Shown: in pieces, positions 33,876-41,483 of the stretch
Position numbering within the stretch: position 1 is the stretch's first letter
Layout of the letters: every line of letters begins with the position of its first letter
Assembly: GCA_003993805.1 (NCBI GenBank)
Contig: RSEF01000001.1
Location: forward strand, 91,709,557-91,773,556
DNA: 64,000 bases
DNA from: Himantopus leucocephalus
Taxonomy: Eukaryota; Chordata; Aves; Charadriiformes; Recurvirostridae
Reading direction: 5' to 3'
Notes under the pieces: generated by a model
Database searches by the model: none
Told to the model about the DNA's origin: nothing
What the model saw: only the letters and a program-made list of their open reading frames with translations
Made by a program: the position numbers and the translations under genes

Positions 33876-34500
33876 TTGTTGATCATATCCATTGGAATAT
33901 GATAACGCCCATCTTTCCATTTTATTCCTAAAAACTGGATCTCCTGTGCAGGTCCCTTGACCTTACTTCATTTACGGCAAAACTGGCTTTCAGAAGGATC
34001 CAAACGATTTTATTCCCTTCCTCAAGAATTTCTTCTGCTGTGTTGCCCCATATGATGATGTCACCAATGTATTGCAGGTGTTCTGGAACTTCACCCTGTT
34101 CCACTGCAGTCTGGATCAGTCCATGGCAAATGGTAGGGCTGTGCTTCCACCCCTGGAGCAGTCAATTCCAAGTGTACTGGATGTCCCTCCAGATGAAAGC
34201 AAACTGTGGCCTGCACTCTGCTGCCAAAGGGATTGAAAAAAACACATCAGCGATATCAGTTGTCACATACCACTTGGCTGCCTTTGACTCCAATTCTAGC
34301 ATGTCCAGCATGGCAACACTCAGCAGCAGCGTGACTTCATTCAGGCCATGATAGTCTACTGTTAGCCTCCACTCTCCATTAGATTTTCGCACTGGCCATA
34401 TGGGACTATTAAAGGGTGAGCGAGTCTTACTGATCACTCCTTGGCTCTCCAGTTGATGAATCAGCTTATGGATGGGAACCAAGGAGTCTCATTTTGTGCA
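33876..34500 (-). pseudogene. ERV reverse transcriptase remnant
   Basis: The fingers/palm region is clear: a P-F-N-S-P-I-W-P-V start, then the E-W-R-L-T-V-D-Y stretch, and the D-I-A-D-V-F-F-S-I-P segment that holds the first catalytic aspartate. A stop codon (TGA, probably from CGA by CpG decay) follows the Y-T-W-N stretch near 34160. Further on, the catalytic YxDD box reads YIGD (about 34050-34063), so one catalytic aspartate is lost. A frameshift follows near 33960. The enzyme cannot be functional. Confidence 0.85.
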
Positions 34501-34612
34501 ATACTGCCGCTGATGCACTGTTGTTGTAGTGATCGGCACCTGTTGTTCTTCAACCCTCAGCAACTCCGCAACAGAAGAGTCCTCCAAGAGACCAGGCACG
34601 GTAGACAGCTGT

Positions 34613-34918
34613 TTAATTTCCTCTGTCTCCAAGGCTGCTATGCCAAAAGCCCACTGGTACCCTTTCAGGTCCTTGAAATACCCTCTTCCTGTGGTAGTCT
34701 ATGCCAAGGATACACGGCCAATCTGGGCAAATCACAATAGGATGCTTTTGCCACTCATTCCTGGTTAGGGTCACTTCGTCCATTAATACAGTTAGCTGTT
34801 GGGATCCCCCTGTCACTCCAGAAATGCAGATGGGTTCTGCCCCTTTATCGCTTGATGGTATTAGGGTACACTGTGCACCGGTGTCCACCAGATCCTTATA
34901 CTCTCGTGGATCTGACAT
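34613..34918 (-). pseudogene. ERV aspartic protease remnant
   Basis: An open frame of 101 codons with the retroviral protease active-site motif (L-V-D-T-G-A) at about residues 10-15, followed by an I-L-G-I-D motif near residue 70. It lies between gag and reverse transcriptase on the same strand. Confidence 0.85.
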
Positions 34919-34993
34919 GCCAGGCCATCAAATTCACACAGTCCAATAAACCTGGTTGTCCCTTTCCCCTACCTGGCTGGAGGCAGAGCCCCT

Positions 34994-36580
34994 CTAGTAG
35001 TATTTGTCATAGTATTTGTTACTCACTTCTTGCAGAAATGACTTAGAAGTCCCTTCAAGAGGACCTGAAGTAAGATCAGGCCTTCTACTCTGTCTGGGGA
35101 ACTGCCCGCTGGAAACTGGAGCAGCATTTTTCCTGGAAGAATCCCCCTTTTTGATTGTTTTTTCTTGCAACTCACATAGCTGTGCCTCTAGGATCAAGGT
35201 TGGTTTTCCATCCCACTTCCTCATGTCCTCTCTGTGGTCATCCACAGGGTGCCTTGCAGTATGCACCCTCTGCATTCTTCCTCTTGAGCAGAAAAATGCT
35301 TACTCCTAATAGCTGAGATACTGGTCCATACAGGTGGGAAGCAGAACCTATCCCTGAATTGCTGAAACTCTCAGGACAGTTTCTTGGACAGTTTCTTGGC
35401 TAACATGTCTGGCAGTTTCTTCACAGCCAAGACACATGCCTGTAGCGTGGAAGAGAAACTTGCTTCATATTGCCAGAGCTGGCCAGCCAATTCATCCACT
35501 GTTTGTCCACAGTTTTCTTTCCAAGACACTACTGCCAATGAGCTGGCATACAACAAAGGTGCACTCTGTAGAAACTTCCGCTATATGGGTTGTGTGCACT
35601 GGACGTCATCGGGATCTGTGGGTAACTGCTCATTATTTGGATCATTATATATCACCTCCAGCACAGCTAATTCCCTCAGGTACTGGATACCTCTTTCCAT
35701 GGTGGTCCACTTGCCTGGGTGACACGTAACATCTTCCTCAAAGTAGTACTTTTCCTTCATTCCTGACAGAAATCGCCTCCAGAGGCTGAAAGCTTGTGTC
35801 TTTTTTCCAATCGCCTTGTCAATGCCCCCTTCCCTAGACAGGGATTCCAGCTGCTCGGTTTCCCTACCCTCTAATTCCAAACTACCGGCCCCATTATCCC
35901 AGCATTGGAGCAGCCAGGTAACAATGTGGTCACCTGGATGGCAGCTGAAATCTTTTCACACATTTCACAGCTCACTCAGGGACAGGGATCGGGTGATTAT
36001 CTCTGATTCTGCCTCTTCCGCCTGTTCTCATGACGGCCCCTGGTTCATCGTCATCCCTTACTAAGCAAATGATTTTTTTGTGTATTTCTGCTTCTGTATA
36101 GGCATGACTGATACCAGCACAGGTTGGTTTTCTGGTTCAGCTGCAGTGCCTGTCAGTGGGGTTTGAGTAGCCACAGTACCTGTTGCAGGGGTTGGAGTAG
36201 CCACAGTGCCTGTCGTGGGGATTGCAGTAGCCACAGTACTTGTTGGTTTACTTTTCCTCTCTTCTCCTTGAGGGTGCTACACTATATCGAGCAGCGTTTG
36301 GTAGATACTGGGGCCAGCACAGTGTGTTAAGTTGTGCCTTGCTGGAATAGCCACAGCATTTTTTTCCCCAAACATTCTATTACTTTATTAGGGTGCTGTA
36401 GTTGTTCGTGAGTGAAGTTCCAGACCACTGAAGGTGAGTAGTTCTCTAGATACCTACCCAAATTTTCGCACATGCCATGCCACCTATGACCGAACTCTGG
36501 CAGAGCCTGGGTCATATTCCTAAACTGCTTGTTAACTTTAAACACATTCAGGAGACATGGCAATAGGAACATACTGGTTT
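34994..36580 (-). pseudogene. ERV gag remnant
   Basis: Several broken frames on the minus strand (36572-36327, 35880-35581, 35556-35371, 35275-34994) together read like an avian ERV-L-type Gag. The 35880-35581 piece has a C-H-P-G-K-W-T-T-M-E-R stretch and the next a T-V-D-E-L-A-G-Q-L stretch, both typical of capsid in this group. No zinc-knuckle (CCHC) could be read. A 30-bp repeat lies inside, at 36137-36246. Confidence 0.72.
36137..36246. repeat. 30-bp tandem repeat within ERV gag
   Basis: GTAGCCACAGT(A/G)CCTGT units start at 36167, 36197 and 36227, preceded by a diverged copy. On the minus strand they encode Pro/Thr/Ala-rich ten-residue repeats of the kind TVATPTPATG. Confidence 0.85.
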
Positions 36581-37074
36581 GAACATCTCAAGAATATTCA
36601 GAGTTCTCAAGAGCTATTGCAATTAGCCCGGAAGACAAGGGGAGATGAAGGAAGGTGTCTCCCCCACAGTTTGGCTTTCTGAGGAGAAAAGGCAAAAAGT
36701 GTAATTATTAATAGTTTCTGCTAAGGTTCTGCTCACTTTCTGCTAAGGTTCTGCTCACTAAGTACAAAGATGATGGCAATGCTGAATACAAATACGATAT
36801 TGTTCTTACTATCAATCATTTTATCATACCATAAGCCAGTGTTATACTGTACAGCAAAGTGGTAACCTTAATCCAACTCCGACAGGTGATAAACAGCGCA
36901 TAAATACTGGTAAACAGTGTTACATAACACAAATCTGAGAACAAATGAAGCAACATCGTGACCAGTGACTATTAAACTAACATAATGAATGGTTATAATA
37001 AATATAACAAAATTGTTTTAAAACGTTCTGATCGGATTATCTCGACCCTTTGAGCACTGGGGACCAAAAGGGAC
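36581..37074 (-). other. ERV leader or non-coding region
   Basis: AT-rich sequence between the start of gag and the LTR-like piece at 37075, where the 5' untranslated leader of a minus-strand provirus would lie. A 22-bp unit (TTCTGCTAAGGTTCTGCTCA) is duplicated near 36715-36758. Confidence 0.4.
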
Positions 37075-37140
37075 TGTTGTGGTTTAGCTCCAGCCGGCAA
37101 CTAAGTACCACATGGCTGCTCGCTCACTCCTCTTCCCCAC
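37075..37140. repeat. Second LTR-like fragment, different type
   Basis: It begins TGTTGTGGTTTAGC and continues with 'ccagccggcaactaag' and 'gctgctcgctcactcc', a known avian LTR sequence type different from the one at 33716. Only some 65 bp are recognisable. Confidence 0.6.
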
Positions 37141-37668
37141 CCCGAACCAGAACCATGACCAGAACCATGCAGAGTTTTTTGACTTGTATGGCTATCCTCC
37201 AAACAGTGGTCTCTCTCCTGAAATCATTGCGTCCTTTTTAAAACTCAACACTATAGATACTACTTTCCAGAGGAAGTAACTGCAGCATCCCCTCTCCAGG
37301 GCCTGCAGAAACCACTGTGTTGTTTTCCTACATCACCATAACAAGGGATTACCTTTTGAATAGCTTTTAAAACCGTATTCTAACAATCTAGTACAAAATG
37401 ACCAGATGGTGATGTGCTTTGTAAAATACAAATATGAAGCTTTCTCCATGACCACAGCTACTCCAAATATTTTTCAGAAGATACACACCTGCATCTCTTG
37501 TAATGATTTTCATAAATATATTCTGTAAGTAAAACTTACAACCCAAACACAAGGCTGCGTGTGTTCTTGAACCTAACCCCAACATGTTTTTCAAATGGAC
37601 ACTATAGACATCAAAGGTTAAAGATTTTATGAATATTTTATCTTCAACAGTAAACTTAACAGGGTGAA
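37141..37668. other. Unassigned interior of the Polinton
   Basis: Between the LTR-like piece and the minus-strand late gene. Open stretches occur on plus (EFFDLYGYPPNSGLSPEI near 37170) and on minus (37672-37388), but neither matched a family I recognise. Confidence 0.4.
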
Positions 37669-38365
37669 TCACTGGGCTTTAGGTATCTTTCTGTTCTTAG
37701 GTGGTGTGAATTTTGCTTCTTGGTCTTTCTCAGTCACTTTTAGTTGTTCCAAAAGATCCTGGTTTGCTGTATGACCCATGACAGAAGATGGGACATTTCA
37801 CCACAGCCATGGATTCATAAAAACATTCCAGGTGTTCTCAGGCTAGAAGGTGCACAAGTCTGAAGGACACATCAAACTAATTCAAGCAAGCTCAACCCCT
37901 TGATGACATCTCCTTTGTATACAAAACTTCCCTGGTTGTTCCAAGAATAAATATGTTTGTGTTGCTCTAGTTTACCTAGGAGCATGTGTGCATTCTTCTG
38001 ATACAGTGGATGCACGTTATCCTGCACTTTCTGAACACCAGCACTTCCTGAACAACAGGGTTGAGGTTCTCAGGAGTCTCCAGGGGTTTTTCCACTTCTG
38101 CCTTGTTTTCTTCCAGAAAACCAAGGGTCATTTTCCCCCTCTCCTGATTGCTCTGCTTCACACATGCCAGGGACTTGTGAAGAGCTGCCGTACACACCTT
38201 ACCTTTCTTGTGGGCTACCAAGCCCTGTTTCTGGAAAATGTCCCTCATTTCAGCATCCAAAGAGTGGACTTCATCAGTCCTCATTTCTTCCTGGGGCAAT
38301 GGTGGCACCCTTAGCTGCTCCAGTTGATTTGCAGGCGCCAGATGTATTTTTCCCATATATTCCAT
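37669..38365 (-). pseudogene. Polinton conserved late protein of unknown function, disrupted
   Basis: The ATG at 38365 opens MEYMGKIHLAP. A Leu/Asp-rich helix (VHSLDAEMRDIFQKQGL) follows at about residues 36-52, with a downstream ALHKSLACVKQ helix. After a frameshift near 37976 comes a segment reading IYSWNNQGSFVYKGDVI, and then a basic tail TPPKNRKIPKAQ before a TGA at 37671-37669. The total span (about 230 codons) and the order (acidic helix, then a W-N-D/N-x-G-x-F/L-x-Y-x-G block) fit a protein found in most Polintons and adintoviruses next to the capsid genes. Its function is not established. At least two frame changes make it a pseudogene. Confidence 0.72.
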
Positions 38366-38637
38366 CACTGCTTTACCAAGCTCCGTATGAGCAGATGAAC
38401 AAAACTTAGAAGAGGATTGATAAAGCCACCAGTTTGCTTTGCCAATAGGTTCTTTCTTTGGAAAGACAAATTTCTACTTCTCAGGCTCCTAATGAATTTG
38501 CGGCCATCAGAAGCTGCACGGAGTATTGCTTTTATCTGCTGGGGGAGGGGGAGATGGATCAACAGTTCCAGGAGGGACAGATTACGCTTCAGACACTGGA
38601 ACAGCATGTTCCCAAGCCTGCACCAATAGCAAAACAT
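38365..38637 (-). pseudogene. Polinton small basic late protein
   Basis: A 90-codon frame. The middle reads PQQIKAILRAASDGRKFI, then a basic stretch, then KQTGGFINPLLSF and a hydrophobic end. The pattern of a basic helix followed by a Gly-Gly-Phe and hydrophobic tail is typical of a small Polinton protein that resembles adenovirus-type capsid or core precursors. This frame is unbroken, but it has lost recognisable similarity at both ends. It overlaps the downstream late gene by one base and lies 24 bases after the ATPase stop, a tight array as expected for this element. Confidence 0.68.
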
Positions 38638-38661
38638 GGTGACAGTCTAACTCTTCTCTAG

Positions 38662-39357
38662 TCATTGCCAAACACCAGTCTTACTCCCACCCTGTATGTA
38701 AATGGCAGGCCACTCTGCTGGGAAAAGACCAGTTCCTATCCTAAAAGCCTCTGGGGTAGAAGCATTTAAATCAACAACCAGGAACCCATATGGTGCCTAT
38801 GTGTTCCTTTGTAGCATCTTCAAACACTTCTAAAAAGAATGGGGCCTTGCCCCAGGACACATCTGCTCAGCTAGGGATGCAACCTTGAGCTTAACTCAGG
38901 GATTCTTAAATAAGACCAGATATTTTCTTTTGAGAGTGATGTTGTGGCTCTTTTTACCCTGGCAAAAAAAAATTCTGGACAATGTATAGGATGCAAAAGT
39001 TCCTGCAATGCACATACTTAGCGAAAGCTTTCTCAGGCTTTTTTTTCTCTCACAAGCAGAGTTCAACAGATCATTGATCACAACCATATTTACTTCATTA
39101 GGAGGAAATAAAGAAGTCTTGCACAAATTTGATAAAAGTATAGTTACAGAGCAGTTCCTGATACAGCAGTTGCCAAGAACTGTAATACCACACAATATTC
39201 TCCAGCATAACAGACAGCAAGTGGCTGGCATTCTTCAAAAGGCTTTTACAAAGTAAGTTTTCCCATCATTGCTAGGCCCTGCCAGAATGGCGGTCAGTGA
39301 ATCACAGAGCAGTATGATGTTTAACAAAGGTGGCAGCTCCCTGCCGTAAAATGGCAT
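38662..39357 (-). pseudogene. Polinton A32-like DNA-packaging ATPase, disrupted
   Basis: The ATG at 39357 opens a frame with a perfect P-loop, GPSNDGKT (39279-39256). It hits a TGA at 39237-39235. Similarity continues in the next frame (IVWYYSSWQLLYQELL, about 39200-39150) and then in a third with a Walker-B-like strand NMVVINDLL (about 39085) and the conserved end K-R-K-Y-L-V-L-F-K-N-P (38930-38898). A last frame reads FLEVFEDATKE, then YGFLVVDLNASTPEAFRIGT, and stops at 38664-38662. The FtsK/HerA-type ATPase pumps DNA into capsids of this virus class; it is one of the hallmark genes with the major capsid protein. It starts about 40 bp inside the right inverted repeat. At least three frameshifts or stops kill it. 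Confidence 0.88.
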
Positions 39358-39398
39358 CACCCTGTCATAAAATGGTGGCCAAAACAAAATGGTGGCCA

Positions 39399-39624
39399 CT
39401 GTGTATGTATGGGGGGAGGGCCTTCTGGGTCAGATATACTTCTAGGTACCTGGTAGGGGGGTGGCTGGTCCTGCCAGCCAATCACAACAGACTACATGAC
39501 TAAAAGAGGGGAGTGACTTCTGGGGCAAATGGCCCCTGCTGGGACGGGGGTGGGACTTGCACCAAGGCTGGGGGTGGCTCACATGTCACTTCCTGTGTTG
39601 TATATCAGTGGCACCTGTACTACT
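39399..39624 (-). repeat. Right terminal inverted repeat of the Polinton
   Basis: Read on the minus strand it starts AGTAGTACAGGT at 39624 and matches the left copy in three blocks, ending with CCCCATACATACACAG (39414-39399). It is about 24 bp longer than the left copy. Just inside it are short direct repeats of the type AAAATGGTGGCC. Confidence 0.92.
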
Positions 39625-39630
39625 GACCTG
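39625..39630 (+). repeat. Right target-site duplication, GACCTG
   Basis: Six bases directly after the right terminal repeat, one transition different from GATCTG at 30560-30565. Confidence 0.85.
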
Positions 39631-41383
39631 CTTGGAAGACTCCCATGGGATACAGCCCTGGACAGGAGGCCCAGAAAGCTGTTAATACTCAAGAATCACC
39701 TTGTCCATACTCAAGAATGGTCCATCCTGACAAGCAGGGTGGAGGTCCATCCTGACAAGGCAGCAGGAGGTCTGCACGGATGAGCAAGGAACTTCTGACT
39801 AAACTAAGACATAAGAGGGAAGTGTACAGGAGGTAGGAGCAGGGGATATAATGAGGTTAGAAAAGCAAAAGTTCATCTAGAGTCGAATCTGGCAAGGGTT
39901 GTGAAGGGCAGCAAGAAAAGATTCTACAATTACATAAACAGCAAAAGGGAGCCTAGGGAAAATTGCTAAACAATGTGATAGGGGCACTGGTGACAAAGGA
40001 CACTGAAAATGCCAAGATACTTGATGCCTTCTTTGTCTCCGTCTTTACTGGTAAGACCAGGCCCCTGTGGCCAGAGAGAAAGTCTTGAGAAGGACGAGGC
40101 TATGGAGCTCTTAAACTGCACATTCATAAGTCCGTATGGCCTGACAGGAGGCACCCAGCAGTGCTGAGTGAGACAGCAGATGTCACTGCAAGGCCACTCT
40201 TGGCTACTTTTGAAATGTCATTGCAATTGGTAGAGGTTGCTGAAAAGACTGAAAGAAAACAAATGTCACTCCTGTCTTCAAGAAAGAAGACCTAGGGAAC
40301 TACATGCCAGTCAGTGTCACCTCAGTCCCTGGGAAAGCGATGGAGCAGCTAACCCTGGAAACCATTTCCAAATACATGAAGGACAAGAAGGTGACTGGAA
40401 GTAGCCCCCATGGATTTACAAAGGGCAAATCCTGCCTAAGGAACCTGATAACCTTCTACAATGAGGTGACTAGCTTGGTGGGTGAGGGGAGAGCTGCTGC
40501 TGTTGTTTAATTCAACTTTAGTAAGGCTTTTGATGCTCTCTCCCATAATATCCTCATTGACAAGCTGGCAAAGTATGGGTTAGGTAAGTGGACAGTCAGG
40601 TGGACTGAAAACTGGCTGAACAGCTGGGCTCAAAGATTTGTGATCAGTGGCCCAAAGTCCAGCTAGAGACTAGTTATTAGTGATGTGCCCCAGGGGCCAA
40701 TACTGGGGCCAATACTGCTTAACCTCTTAATGATCTGGACAATGGGACACAGTGTACCCTCAGCAAGTTTGAAGATAAGCTAGGAGTGGGTGACAAACCA
40801 GATGGCAGAGCTGCCATTCATAGAGACCTGGACTGGGTGAAGAATTGGGCAGAGAGGAATCTCATGAAGTTCAACAAAATGGAATGCAAAGTCCTGTACC
40901 TGGGGAGGAATTACCTTAGGTACCAGGACACACCGGGGGCTGACAGGCTGGAAAGCAGCTCTGCAGCGGAGGGCCTGGAGTCCTGGTGGACAAGAAACTG
41001 ACCACAAGCCAGGAATAGAACCTCATAGCAAAGAAGACCAACAGCATCCAGGGCGGCATTAGGAAGAATACTTCCGGCAGGTTTGAGGGATGTCATCCTT
41101 TCCCCCTACTCAGCACTGGTGAGACAACAACTGGAGTGCTGTGTCCAGTTCTGGACAAGACAGACATGGGTGAATATGAGTAACTGAATGGAGCATCTTT
41201 CATATGAGAAGAGGCTGAGAGAGCTAGGACTGTTTATCCTCAAGAAGAGAAAGTTACTGATCTGCATAAATACCTGATGAAAGGCATTGAAGAAGAGGGA
41301 GCCAGACTCTTCTCAAGAGTGCCCAGTGACAGGAGAAGATGCAATGGGTACAAATTAAAATACAAAATTCTACGCAAGAAAAA
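39625..41383 (+). repeat. CR1 LINE ORF2, linker and reverse transcriptase (right of the Polinton)
   Basis: This continues the CR1 interrupted at 30565: LLGRLPWDTALD follows the FRDL stub. The reverse transcriptase core follows: SVTSVPGKAMEQ near 40315, HGFTKGKSCL near 40410 and FSKAFDALSHNIL near 40515; the palm Y-x-D-D region falls in degraded text. Later come KCKVLYLGRN-type and GLESWWTRN-type stretches. Many stops and frameshifts. The copy runs into an assembly gap at 41384. Confidence 0.9.
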
Positions 41384-41483
41384 NNNNNNNNNNNNNNNNN
41401 NNNNNNNNNNNNNNNNNNNNNNNNNNNNNNNNNNNNNNNNNNNNNNNNNNNNNNNNNNNNNNNNNNNNNNNNNNNNNNNNNNN
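41384..41483. other. Assembly gap (100 N)
   Basis: Exactly 100 N. CR1 sequence points toward the gap from both sides in opposite orientation. Confidence 1.

Larger units (their letters stand above)
33716..37140 (-). mobile_element. Endogenous retrovirus fragment (ERV-L-like, avian), degraded
   Basis: On the minus strand the order is gag (about 36580-34994), protease (34918-34613) and reverse transcriptase (about 34500-33876), flanked by LTR-like pieces at 37075 and 33716. The rest of pol (RNase H, integrase) and env are absent. Gag and pol text resembles the class III, ERV-L-type elements common in birds; the family call rests on memory of that group. All frames contain stops and frameshifts. 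It lies wholly within the Polinton. Confidence 0.8.
30566..39624. mobile_element. Fossil Polinton/Maverick (adintovirus-like) element, both ends preserved
   Basis: Seen: a 9059-bp block with inverted termini (AGTAGTACAGGT at both ends, similarity over about 200-226 bp), a 6-bp target duplication, and insertion into a CR1 reading frame that closes perfectly without it. Inside are decayed relatives of Polinton structural genes: minor capsid, small basic protein and major capsid on plus; a conserved late protein, a small basic protein and the packaging ATPase on minus. Polintons are large self-synthesising DNA transposons related to viruses, normally 15-20 kb with polymerase B, integrase and protease. 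None of those was recognised, so this copy is internally deleted. Later insertions (ERV, CR1) account for over 3.5 kb. It is a relic, not functional. Confidence 0.93.

Noticed and set aside
34040..34949. Plus-strand open frames over the ERV (for example 34040-34351, 34441-34740)
   Set aside because: They are shadows of the minus-strand reverse transcriptase and protease.
39008..39256. Plus-strand open frame of 82 codons within the Polinton
   Set aside because: It is antisense to the ATPase remnant, which has P-loop and Walker B evidence on the minus strand.
30608..39550. Inverted repeats as a foldback or hairpin transposon unrelated to viruses
   Set aside because: The gene remnants inside, the 6-bp target duplication and the AG start specifically fit a Polinton.
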